From: Toxonevra muliebris | Lineage: Eukaryota; Arthropoda; Insecta; Diptera; Pallopteridae | Direction of reading: 5' to 3' | DNA length: 64,000 nt | Assembly (NCBI GenBank): GCA_963691655.1 | Contig: OY829327.1 | Coordinates: 81,046,019-81,110,018, forward strand | Program-made: the position numbers and the translations under genes | The notes under the pieces: generated by a model | Seen by the model: the letters and a program-made list of their open reading frames with translations, nothing else | Told to the model about the DNA's origin: nothing | The model's database searches: none | In this document: positions 43,891-56,190 of the stretch, in pieces | How positions within the stretch are numbered: position 1 is the first letter of the stretch | Layout: the number at the start of each line of letters is the position of its first letter

Positions 43891-46800
43891 AAATATTTTT
43901 TTCTTACAAAATTGAAAGCGAAAACGAAAAAACTTCAGAAATTTAATTTGATTTTGCTGTCACTTTGTTTTAAACAGCGAAACCGAGAATCAAAAATTAA
44001 ATTAATATTTAGCTCAACGTTCGTTACATTCCCAATAAAAATGATAAAGAGGAATACGCACTGAATATGATTGGATAAGATTGTATGAGATTGGACTCAA
44101 CTGGGATGGCGATTGGGGATTGGATTTGTTTATTTTTTTTATATATATTTTTTTTTTATTTGTGTATCAAATCACATAATTTTCTCTTTTTTTTCGTTGC
44201 TATTTCTGCATCTATTACTATTCACTGGCATTGTTTATTGCTCGAGAAATTACTTGGCAATGTAAATAAATATTTTTTAATACTATTTACTTTTCTTCAG
44301 CGAACACATGCTGAGCATAAAATTCATTTATTTGCACATTTTAATTTAATAAGGTAATTTTTTACAAACAACCAAATATGTTTAAAAATTTTATTAAAAA
44401 TGTAAGTAGAGGCAGCAGAAAGGGAGGGGGAAATCAAATAAATAAGAAAAAATAATAATGAAATTTTGTAGATATTGGTAGTTGAGTAGTTACTGTGAAA
44501 AATTGCAATACAAAATTTATGTAATTCACAATATTTGTTTTAATTCATTAAAAAAAAAGTAAATAAATAAAGTAGAAACTAAAGATGAAGATGAGGAAGA
44601 TAAATTAAGAAGTGGAAGACATGGATGAGATGTCCAAGTAAATACAAAACAATTCCACAAGACATGTAGCGCTCTGACAGATGATCTTAATGATGTTCGT
44701 TATTTGGAAACTTTTTTTTTGGATGTGTTTCTTCTCTTTTTGGAACTTTTGAGCTTTTGAGTTCAACTACTTTTTATGTACAGTTCAGCTACGCATTCCA
44801 GCGCAACACGCATTTGCAACATATGTGTACATGTTGCCTGTTTGCTTCTTCTTCTTCGTCTTCTTTTTGCTTTTTCGACAGCAACATCATTGCTGCATTT
44901 GGTTGTGCTGCTCAGTTAATATAGCGCGCTTATAATGGTCAACATGCAGTGCGATCACAAGTCACAAAAACCAAAAAAAAAACGAGATGCTTAAAGCCAC
45001 GAGATTTTTTGTTTTTGGCAAAAACACATTCGATTTTAATGCGAATTGACGTGAGTATGTTTCTTGTCTTCTTTTTATATCTTATTATTTCTTCTTCTTC
45101 TTTTCCTACTGCATTTCTTGTTTATTTTTTTATTATTTTTTTATTTGGAGCTCCACATTCAACTACTGTGTCTTCATGGTCAATTATATGTCTCGGTTCG
45201 TAAGACAGAAGTTTATAAACAAAACACAAAAAATGTTCTTTTTGATGTGAAATGTTACCGTCAGAAATATTTGAAATTCACATTGATCACTTGACATATC
45301 TCATAAATGTCACTTGTGTTAATGAATTACATATACACGAGTACATGCAAGTATTTAATTTATGATTAGTTTGTGGATGAGTTAACTGTTGTTTTATTCG
45401 AGATCTTTCTTACATACTTATGAACTAATTGAAATGATTAAAACTTTTGGTTTTTATTTGGACCAATCTATTCTGAAGGATATTTTATAACTACTACAAT
45501 GGAAAGTTTTTAATGTAACGCAGGATGAAGAATTTATTGAATTAATAATAGCCGAATGTTATATTTTCATTGAATTTACTTCTTAGCCTCCGCAACTTAG
45601 TGAGGCGTAGTGATTGAATGTATTCTGAATTCGCTCAATGCCACGTTACGCGTCGCGAAGCGCATTATTCCATCGTAATTAATGAATTTTATATAGCCAA
45701 TATGAATCTACCACTCTGAAAAAATATGTTTTCTATAGGAAATTTTCCAAGGAATACGATAATATTTTTTTTAATTTTTTATTCCATGGCGAACGAATAA
45801 TAAACTGAATTTCAATTATTTAATTGTTAGTAACAAATTTTTTTCTGAAACAATTTTTACAACTAATAATGCACAAATATAGAGATTTTCAATACCTTTA
45901 AAATGGTTGTTCATTTTACTCAATGCAATAAACAGAAGTGGAGTTATCGCGATTTGAAAAAGCCTATAATCGGTGAATCACGTAAACTTTACCTCTCTAT
46001 ATTTTCGAAAATATTGATAGAAAAAAAAAAAAAAAATGGCGGACTACAAGTTCGCTTATTTTGTATAGGAAACGAGTGAAAAAAATTTTTAACAAATCAA
46101 AAATGTTGACCAATAAAAGAGCTCGATTTGTAAAAGAATGCCTCATATGTGCGATTTTCCAAAACAAAAAACAAAGGAAAGCTAGAGCCTTTAAATGATA
46201 GGTGGCCATGGTTGTTATCAGATTTTAATAGAAGTACCACGCCCACCTTTTTTCGAGGTTTGGTTAAGATGGTTAAAGCTTGAAGTACTAGAAATTAGGT
46301 ACAATGGAGGTATTGGGGGGTTTTCGGTGTCGAGAAATTCAGTTTTCCCTACGACCCATGTTAGACAACGCCAATAAACAATATTTTTAATTTTATTTTT
46401 TTACACCATACATGAAAAATTTCGGGTATCAGCTGTCAAGCGGGCATGGTGTAAGGTTTCACCAGGTAGACAAACCGATAGAAAAAGACATCCATAAAAT
46501 TTTTAATTTAAAATTAGAGTTTTGAATCGAAAAGCTTTTAATCTAAATTGAAGTTAAATCAACTTTTGGTGAATTGTTTAATTAAAGCGCTAATATGAGG
46601 AAAAAATCCATTGAAAAATTAATTTCTTTTTAAATAGAATTTTTGGCCTGTAATTAATGTTATCTATAAACTTTTCTTGTTTCGAAATTCGAATGGAACT
46701 CATGCCAATACTATATTCCCACTAAGCTGAAATTGCGAGGTTTTGATCATTTCCGTGGTTTCGGCTGAAACTGCTCTGAAATGCTCAATTTCAGCATATT

Positions 46801-47836
46801 AAAATATGTCAAACGACACACCAGAAATCAGATTGTTTCAACGAAACCGAGCAAAAATCGAATGCAACCCTGAATGTGTTCACTGAAATGAATATTGAAA
46901 TGAATATTATTATTATTATTATTTATTTATTTACAAAAATCAATTTCATAAATAAACTGAAGAAACTAGGCCCTAACTACGAAATTGAAATGAATTTGCT
47001 CTGATATTTCTATACAGACATTTATATTTTGCTTTGGATACAACTTGATAAATATGGGGAAACGAAAAAAAAAAAAATTTATGGAGTGTGCGGAAAGAGG
47101 AGCTTATAGCCGAGGTATGGGCAGAAAACGTTTAGGAGCTGCGGAAGGCAAAAAAAAAAAAGGCCAATCACATGAATAAATGCGAAGGAGCTGCAGCAGT
47201 AAGACTTCATAGTGGCTCCGATTGAAATAAAACCATATACCATACATAACAATTGACGCTTTTTCCTTTCACTTTTATGTCGTTCCTAAATATTTCGTTT
47301 ATCTTTTTGATTCTCTTCGTATTCAAATGGTTAAGACTGAAATATTTAGCAATAATTATATTAACCGCTTGCATTTTACAACAAGAAATAAACAATAAAT
47401 TGTCAAACGAAACCATAGTCGAAACCAGCTTCACAATATGAAGGATTGCAGTTTCTTTCGAAACCATTTGCCAAAACTACTCAATTTCGGCTCAGTTGGA
47501 ACATGGCATTAAGCCATTTGAACTTTAGTCTATCCTCAAGAGATTGGCAGCACGCATTCAGCAATCGTTCTTGGTTTTACAAGATGCTGTTGTTGCAATA
47601 ATTTTAATTACACTCCATTTCTTTTTTATTATGGGTTTTTTTTCAATTAGTTCTCTTTTAATTCATTCCCATTGCAACATTCTATTTTGCATGTAGAACA
47701 ACAATAAATTTTAGGAGAAAATATGAGGAAACGTGATATGATCTATCAATAAAGAAGGAAACAATTTATTATTGAAAATCTTTTCAGAAAGAATTGTCCC
47801 CATGAAATTTAATCTATGGTAATATATCAAACGAGC
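43891..47836. other. Long intergenic stretch, simple-sequence rich
   Basis: The degenerate array ends near 44010. Beyond it there are T-runs (44130-44190), TTC repeats (44845-44875 and 45085-45105), A-run at 46020-46037 and a TTA/TTTA tract at 46900-46935. A phrase ACCACGCCCACC at 46236 is a common insect repeat word. No coding region with a recognisable product was found. Confidence 0.45.
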
Positions 47837-48342
47837 TTAAGGGGTTATACGCAGTTAAAATTTTCAAAAAAAAATTTTTTTTTTTTATTCGATTTTCATA
47901 ATGTACACTAAATTAAGTATATTCCTGAAAATTTCATATCGATCTGGAAAATACACAAGCTTTATAAATACACTTATTAGTAATTGATCGAAGGGTTTAT
48001 TTTTCCCATAAATATTTATCATTTTATAAACAATTTCAGGTCAAAATTTTTTCTTTGTACAGCCCCCGTTTTATTAAAAATGAATATTTTGATTAATCGT
48101 TCGATAAATTACAAGATAATACCTTTTATTAACTAAATCTCTTTGTTTTTTTTTCATTTTGAGGGCAGGATGCTTTTTTTAGACAACTTCCCGGAGATCA
48201 TCTACAGGAGCTTAAAAAATCATTATTTAAAAAAAAGAAACATTTTTAATAATCTTAAACTATATGTAGGTAAAATTTTATATTAATCCAAAATGCTTGA
48301 AAAATCGTTTTTTCGGCCTCCTAAGTGCGTATAACCCCTTAA
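47837..48342. mobile_element. TTAA-flanked MITE, 498 bp
   Basis: The element (47841-48338) begins GGGGTTATACGCAGTTA and ends with the inverted form (TAAGTGCGTATAACCCC), with TTAA on both sides (47837-47840 and 48339-48342). TTAA duplication points to a piggyBac-type transposase in trans. The interior is AT-rich and does not code. Confidence 0.8.
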
Positions 48343-51115
48343 GTCGAGATAAGCTAAACATTACGTTTTTTATTCTTATTTTTTCAATATATTGAAATTA
48401 TATTTCATAAAAACATACATTATATGTATAACATTTTAACTATTTTGTTATTTTTTGATAAAACTTTAACCAACTTGTTCATTTTAGAAAAATTAGAGAC
48501 TGTTTCTAGAATATAATTTTTGGACTTAAGCTAGTGTAGTATGTTGGCGCAACAAAAGAAAATGCATTGAAAATTGTTATATTAAATTGAACACATATTT
48601 TAATTAGGGGAGTGTTGTCAGGCTCGGGCTGTACCCAGGCTCGGCCCGCCCCTTCGTTCTCGAAATTTGTCCACTGTTTGTTGTAAAAATGTTCTTCTTA
48701 TCGACCACAAACTTTTTATGACATTTCATGACAGTCGCAGTTGAAAACTCAGACTTCAACCACGTTTATCTAAATCAAGTGTGTGATTTTTTTACGATAA
48801 CTTTTTTTGAATGTTTTTAAAAGTGAATAACTCAAAAAAAAAAATCATGCCACGATTAAAGTAAGTCGAGAGAAAATATTTGTTGATGTGTTTATGATGA
48901 GTTTTGCATACTTATTTGGTAATCGAAAAAAAGTTTTTTGTTTCCGATATGAAGACTTTATTAATATTCAGTCAATTTTCATTTTCATTTCTAACGATAT
49001 TTTATTACTGAAGAAATCCGGCCTGGAACAATTTATGGCCAAAAAATAAAACATGGTCCGAGTCTGAGAAAACTCCCCTATATTATTTTTCCAAATGATT
49101 AAACAAAACCTCCACTAAATGCTTACAAAAATAGTTCCACAACAGCAAAAAAAGTTTAACAAGTGATCAACTAAAGAAGTGGTCAAAAAAAGGTTCCGGT
49201 TTGTTTGGTCAAAACCAAAAAAAAAAAAAAAAAAAAAACGCAGCAACAATTACAAAAATACAAATAGTAACAAAAAAGAAAACAAAGTTAAGATTAAGAG
49301 AGGAGATGAACAAATACAAAACAAGTGAAAATTTTTGCATACAATGTTTGCAGTTTTGCTAACACAACAACAACAACAAATAATAATGCAAGTTGTAGTT
49401 TTTAGCTGCGGCTTGTCTGTCTGTCCATTTGTCTACAATACATAAGTGCGAGTGCAAGTTGATGCAACACAGGAGCACACATTTCGCCGTAGACAAAATG
49501 GCAACACTAAAAAAGATTTTCATAAAAGACCAACAACAAAAAGTAAACAATTTCTCTATAACTACAACAGCAGCAACAACAACAAAAAATAAATGTGCTC
49601 CACACAAAACAAAGAGGAGCAGCAAGCTGCTATAATAACAACAGCAACAACAAATACCACCTGAATAAAAATATGGTATTAGCAAAGAAAAAAAAAGTAG
49701 TAAGTAAGTAGTAGTAGAAAAAAATAGTAGGTAGTAGTAGTAGTGAAGAGTAGTGGCTTTTGCCATACAAGCTGCAAAAATTAAATAAAAAGAAAATGCA
49801 TACAAAGAAAAGATATTGTAGATAAAAATATGTAAGTATAAAAAAGAAGTTTTGAATGGTTCATAAAAACATGATATATTGGACAGTTTAGTGTATCTTA
49901 GCCACTTGCATTTCTCAGTTTTTATACTTGCTTCACATACTAGCAGAAACATACACATTTTTAGTAGTTTTTTCTTATTTTCAGAGCAAGTGGTCACTAC
50001 TTATGAATAGGCACTAGCTGGTTGCCTCATGGAATTCCATGTAAAAGAAAAATATTTTTATTGTTAGAAAAAGTAATGCATGGGTTATGGGGTAGTGAAA
50101 AATAACAATAATAACTGCAAACAATGCTTTAACTTAACTTTTAGTCGAAGACTTCACCATATATGAAAAAAATCTGTAACACAATTTCGGTTCAAGCGCT
50201 TAGTATGTGTTTCTCTAGGTTTACGAACAGGCAGCCTCATTTCGTTTTGGTTATGTTTTTTTTTTTTGTTTTTTTGGTTTTGACCAAACAAACAATGCAT
50301 GCGTTTTTGTTTTATGATTATTTAGATTTATGATTTACAAAAAGGGCTGCGCTTGGCAAAATATCGTTCATGTATTATTTTAAATATGGTAATAATTTTT
50401 GACAATTATTGCGGTATTTTGTTTTATTATTTGTCGTTGGCTTTGTTCTTTTAATTTTGGCGATTTCCACAATTTATGGAGTTACACTTTCTTTTAAATA
50501 TGAGTTTTTGGAATTTATTGTTTTTATTTATTACATTTTTTTTTTTTTAATTTTTCTTTTTAATTTGACATAAATGTGATATTAAGTTAAGCGAACAGCT
50601 GGACACAAAGTGTGTATTGCGAAACCGCAAATAATTCACTCAAAAATGTTTAAGTTGTTGGATGAAATAGGCTTTATTGTAGTGTATAATCTGGAAAACT
50701 TCCTCATCTACTCTTTTCTGATAGCCTACAATAATTTATACGTTTGAGGAAATGCACGATGATTAGTATTAAGGTGGCAACACCTACCATAAAGCACCTT
50801 GGTGGCAGCACTTGAATTTTGACACATTCTATTTTTCCATTTAATAAAAACGAACTTGTAAATTATGACAATAAATTGAAATAGACTTTGAAATCACAAT
50901 AATTAAATTAGGGTATGGGAGAATTTTATCTATATCGGCTATATAATGAAGAATAAAAAGTGTCAAAGTAGAATATCAAGAAGTCTAAAGAACAGTATTG
51001 TTAGCTCCTTTCAATTATATTGTAAGGTCGCAAACCGATGGCCCTCATTTGCATCCTTCACCCTGAATAGTTCTGCCAACATCATTGAAGTTATTTTGAT
51101 TTCTTCCTTCTTCTC
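48343..51115. other. Intergenic, A-run and CAA-repeat rich
   Basis: Contains a 22-base A-run at about 49219-49238, CAACAACAA tracts (49363-49380, 49565-49595, 49640-49655), GTAGTAG tracts (49700-49745) and T-runs (50255-50275, 50535-50550). A minus-strand frame of 212 codons at 49359-49997 is made of low-complexity Leu/Phe/Cys/Tyr runs from these repeats and is not believed to be a gene. Confidence 0.5.
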
Positions 51116-51300
51116 CGATCAACCAACAACGCAAGCAGACGTTTTCTCTTTTCAGATCGAACAGCAACGCACACGGGCGTGTTTCTCTTCTTTGATGAAC
51201 TAGCAACGCAAGCAGACATCTTTTGGTTTTCTTTTTCGGATCGACCAGCAAAAAATTTTTTGTTTTATTGGACATCGATCAGCAGCATCCATCCCAGCAA
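51116..51300. repeat. Minisatellite, about 40-bp unit
   Basis: Units begin GATCRACCAGCAACGCAAG-like at 51117, 51155, 51194, 51239 and 51277 (spacing 38, 39, 45, 38), with AGCAACGCA and TTTTCTCTTTT-like parts repeating inside. Units differ by several bases. Confidence 0.7.
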
Positions 51301-51395
51301 CCAGCTACATTAGAAAAGCATTAGAAAAATAACAAATCTATACAAATAATAGAAAGAGTTGAATTGTAAGTATTGTGGTTCATTTATTCCTACCC

Positions 51396-52924
51396 ACTCG
51401 TACCAGTGCTGTCGTTTTGAAAATTTTAAGGGGAGGAAATTTTCCTTTCAAGCGGAGGATTTTGCTTGGCAACGGAGGAATTTTTCAAAATGTCTTAAAA
51501 GTTTTCAACTAAATATTACGTAGATAATTGCTAATAGTTCCAATAATGTATGGAAAGGTTTTGTTACAAATTTAGTCATATATATCAGGGGCGGATACAA
51601 GGGGGGACCACAGGGGGAAATTTCCCCTCCCATAAAAATTTTCAAACACTTAAAAATTTAATAACTAAAACAGGCAAAAAGGTGATCATAATTAATTATT
51701 GTTGTTTTTAGTTATTACGATTTACTTTCAATTATAAGAATATGGAAATGTGCTGAAATAATAATGATACCTAAACCAAATAAACCTAAAAACTCAGTGG
51801 CCTCATATACTGGCAATATTCTCGAAAATATTCGAAGTAGTAGATTGCACTAGCGTGAAGTTAGCACCGGGCGAAGAACCGAAAATGTTATTAACAGAGC
51901 ACTGTTATTAACATAACAGAATTCTGTTAATAACATTTCGTTAACAGAAGAAACTTAACATAACTCTTTTAAGTAACAGAACAGAATATTTTATGCCACA
52001 GTAAAACATAGAGCTTTAAAGCTCCAATAAAAACTTTCCCGAAATTATATAGACACTCGATTATAACTTCCCAAATCATTAAGTATTCGACGCTAAAATT
52101 GTTACAATTAACAATTTTTTAGAAATCATGAAAGATTTCTCATCTAATACGACTTTTCGACAATTATCGCAACTTAACGCTCCCCCAAACGAGCGGGTTA
52201 TATTAGGGATATATATTGGCCACAACGCAGAAGCTGCGGTATATACCACCATATGGCCAGTAGACATCGCCATGATTCCAGGTACCAAACTTAAAAATCG
52301 CTATTTGTAAATTCTGGCAAAACGAAGCGGTGCTGGAATTTTGGTCAATTTTCTCAGCTTTTTCCACTGTATTGGCCATAATTCGGAAATGGCTACAACG
52401 CAGAAGCTGCGGCATATACCACCACATGGCCAGTAGACATAAAAATATAGGATGTTATTAGTGGTATTTTTTAGCCAGCTCAATCATAAGGACCCAGTTG
52501 GATGCATAATTTTTTCTAACATTCCCTTACCAATCATTACTGATTACTGCATTAACAGTTGCAGTCAGCAAGCAATTTATCGATATTTATTAAATAGGCA
52601 CTTACTTTTACACAGTTTTTCTACTATTGATTTCAATTGTCAAAAATTACAAACATTAACACAAAGCCAAGCAAAAACGTTTGGAAATGGAATGCGAACT
52701 ATAAAACAGCTAGTCCTAGTAACAAATATTTCACAGACATAAACGAAATGAAAATAACGCAACAGAAAACATTTAGTTTTATTTACGTTTATTTTGCATA
52801 CAACTCAAAAATTCAAGAATATGAAATAGGAGGATTTTTTCCGATTGGGGAGGACAGGAGGATTGAGATTTGAGCGGAGTACGAGTACTCCGATCGGAGT
52901 ACTTTCGGCAGCACTGACTCGTAC
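51396..52924. mobile_element. hAT-type element, 1513 bp, with 8-bp target duplication
   Basis: The element (51404-52916) has short inverted ends CAGTGCTGTCG and CGGCAGCACTG and a perfect 8-bp direct repeat ACTCGTAC (51396-51403 and 52917-52924), the hAT signature. No transposase domain (such as a BED finger or dimerisation region) could be read, so it seems non-autonomous. Inside are a second hAT-like end (CAGGGGCGGATACAAGGGGG at 51588), an island of TTAACAGA/TCTGTTAA words (51885-51990) and two 49-bp direct repeats (52219-52267 and 52392-52440). Confidence 0.85.
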
Positions 52925-54929
52925 TAGTGTTTCCAGGCAGTAGCACTGTGTGTACTGCTCTCTTCTTGTGCTAACGTTTAAGAAAGTAGCGCTGTGTGCG
53001 CTTTCCTCTCCGCCACGTTGTACTGTACTTTCGCTCCCTCGTGTTCGGTACACCGCTAAAAATATTAATACATTTTTATGAAACTGACGTTTAAATACAA
53101 TAAATTAAATGCGATGATGCAGTTGATGGACCCTACCAAACAGTAGAAGATTATGGGTAATAAAGAACGGCGACTTAGATATGATAATATCCTTTATAAA
53201 ATATGGTGGTTTTAAATATAAAAATATGGGAATCTCCATATTGTTGAATTTTTTTCCTAGGTAAATGATTGCGATTCATTTTTAGACTAGGGACAAAAGT
53301 GGATAAATGTCTTGAAGCTTGTTTTAAGTTGAGTTTGTTAAATCTCAACTTAAAACAAAAAACGGCCGAAAATGACAAAACATTTACAGGATAATCAATT
53401 AAAATTTTTTCAAATAAATATTATTCAATGTGGATTCCAATGCATTTTTTATCGTGAAGGACGAAATTTCGGCTTGCCATTACTAATGATGTACTAAAAA
53501 TGAAAAAATACCAAAAACAAAAAAAAAACAAATCAGTGGGAATTTGTGCCCTTATCAATAATGAGAAACCCGGATGAGGTTGGGATATATTCCCTAAATT
53601 CATACAATCACAATATTCAAAGAGATCTTTCGAGTCGAGATGCTCTGAGCAATAATGGATTAAAAATTAATTACATTTTAAGATTGACTCCTAAAACTTT
53701 GGGACTGATGCAATAACACTGGCCTGCATGGGATTTGCGAATAAAATGTTTGCTAGTGCTTACGAATAAATTTTTCAAACTAAACACGATTCTGAGTTCA
53801 AAAACTTCCCATCACTTCACGTTTTAGAAAAAAATGAAAAAAATAAAAATCGCGTTTTTGGCCATTTTTGAAAAATTGGAGTGCTGAACCCTGACGTACT
53901 GGAAATTTCGAAATTTAGAAATTAAAAGCTGGATCATGCCCTTTCTAAGGGTGCAGGAAAAAAATGTACACAGAACGAATTTTATCTTACTTACACCCAC
54001 GGTGTAAGACATAATGATGGCGGACGAGTTTAGGGTGAATATAGCCATTTGATGGTGAAAAAACTCCAAATATTCAACATAATAAAATATTGCGTTTTAT
54101 TAACTTTCAAATAAGTCTAAATTTACAAGGATACGATAATTTTTTCTATTTTTTATTAATTTTTAAACTTTTCAAACTGTTTCAGGACGAAACTTTGAAA
54201 TCAAAAGCATTTGCTGCCCTAGAAAACTATGAATGCAGGATTGCTCAGAATCACCTTTTCTTTTTGAATCTAAAGTCTAACCTCATGTCAAAAAAAAAAC
54301 CAATCGGTTTTGGTCGCAAAGTGTAACTAAGACTTCAAATTTATTTTTTTATGGAGACCGATGGAAGTAAAAACTATTTAAAAATTCATTCAATAGATTT
54401 TATTTTGACTTTTTTAGTACAAAGTTTCTACTTTTCGGGGGGGGGAGGGCAGGAGGTCTTAACCCCTAAAACCTCTCCCTAAATACGACCTTTCCACTAC
54501 GTATACATACCCCAACTCCTAGAGCGCCCCTTTACAGAGATAAAGAGATTACAGATGGCTAGGGGTCATTGCAATAAAATAAATTTTCTGTAATTGGATC
54601 CCGGACACGGTGAGTGATACCCCGGAGTAAGGTTCGTTACAATACTATTCAATGAAAGTAATTGTTTTGTAATGCTCAATTACAAAACAATATTTTCACT
54701 TATGTATATAGATTGTTGAAATGAGAGAACTATCACAAAGATCATTAATTAGGAACCGTAACGGGTTCTGAAATGATCGTCTGCTCTGCTAGTTTTATAA
54801 ACTTTTTAACATTCTTCTGGTATTATTGTTCATTTAAAGCCAATTAATTTTAAAAAAATAATCTAAATTCATGGATAGTCAAATTTGCTGAAAATATGTT
54901 ATCTATACGCAGAACTGTAAAATTTCAGG
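52925..54929. other. Intergenic
   Basis: No gene. At 53780-53835 there is a relative of the core found at 28215 and 39995 (CACGATTCTGAG ... CCCATCACTTCACGTTTT). At 54015 the phrase ATAATGATGGCGGAC resembles part of the foldback arms. A G-run lies at 54438-54448. Confidence 0.45.
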
Positions 54930-56190
54930 TACCAGTACTAGTAATTGTGTTGATACTAAGTAATTTGGTACTACATTAATGTACTTCCAAATACTTTCAT
55001 GAACTTTCAAGTACTTTCAAGTACTTTTAAGTATTTCAAGTAAATTCAAGTATTTTGATATAAATATTTCAGTATGAACACAGATTCTTGCTTTTACATG
55101 CATACGAGACAATATCAACTGGATAAGTGATGATGTCGTTGTTTTTGTTGTTGTTGCTGGTTGGGTCCGATTACACGGTGCGACAGTAAAAAATACCTGG
55201 GAAGTCATACTATTTTTCTTGTAGGTCTTATCGAGTAAAACAAGAGTCTGTACTTGAATCTTGGAAAAAATAAAATAAAAATGATTTCAGAATATTATTG
55301 GTCACTTCGACGAGAAACTGATGGTGCTGAATTTTAAAAAAAATTACGATTAATCACACATTTTTGAGTTGAATGGTCAAAAATTGTATTTTTGCCAAAA
55401 TTTTGTTTTCATAAAAAGTGTAACAACTCAGTCAATTACTTACCGATTTTCAAAAACAAACTTGCGTTAATAAACGTGTTTTTAGAATAAATTCATAAGT
55501 GGTATAGATCTTTTAGAAAATAGTGTGTACAAACACTGTCAAAACTGAGAAAAGGCGAAAATAGTGGAAAAAAATTGTGTTTGCTAGACTAATACACACA
55601 GATTCCTCAAATATTCTAAAAAATGTATATATCGTTCGAAAGGTCTAAGTTTTTTTATTCTAAAACCGGTAAGAAACTGAAAATCTGTTGATAATCAACT
55701 TTTGGGCTTATAAGTGCCCAAAAGTTCCCAAAACCGGTTTTTTAATGGTAAATTAAGATTTTAGGGGTGTTTGGATAATTTCAAGTACAAACTCTTGTTT
55801 TACTTGACAAGACCTACAAAAAAAATAGTATGACTTCCCAGGTATTTCACTAAATTTTGTAACACTGTGTTATTATTGTCATCTCTGAATAGATGAAATT
55901 CGGGCACCTACTATCAGTTTAAAAAATTTGTTAAGGGGCATAGTAATATCACATTTTCGACAAAGAATATGGAGTATTTGATTGTCCATTCTACGTGTAG
56001 TTCATGAAAATAGTTGAGAGTACTTAGACTACTTCAAAATACTTGAAAGTATTAAAAAATAAAAATACTGAGTACTGGAACTTAAAAAGGTACTAGAGAT
56101 TGAGTTTTTTTTAAGTACCAGTACCAAAATACTGAGTATCAGCACCTGTACAAATACGGGTACTTGAAAATACTCAAGTAATTTACTCCT
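54930..56190. repeat. AAGTACTT/CTTGAAAGTA word island around an inverted-repeat element
   Basis: AAGTACTTT, CAAGTATTT, TACTTGAAAATACT and GTACCAGTAC words crowd 54930-55075 and again 55990-56190. Between them sits the TTA-flanked element at 55171-55872. The words are on both strands and can form many hairpins. Confidence 0.65.
55171..55872. mobile_element. Inverted-repeat element, 696 bp, TTA flanks
   Basis: Left end (from 55174) reads CACGGTGCGACAG...ATACCTGGGAAGTCATAC and the right end (to 55869) is its inverted form, CACAGTGTTACA...ATACCTGGGAAGTCATAC. The inverted arms are about 85-90 bp and include GTAGGTCTTRTCRAGTAAAACAAGAG. TTA lies directly outside both ends (55171-55173, 55870-55872), compatible with a PIF/Harbinger-type 3-bp duplication, although three bases are weak proof. 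The interior does not code. Confidence 0.8.

Noticed and set aside
49359..49997. 212-codon minus-strand frame that looks membrane-like
   Set aside because: The hydrophobic runs come from GTT/TTG/TAC trinucleotide repeats; there is no conserved motif.
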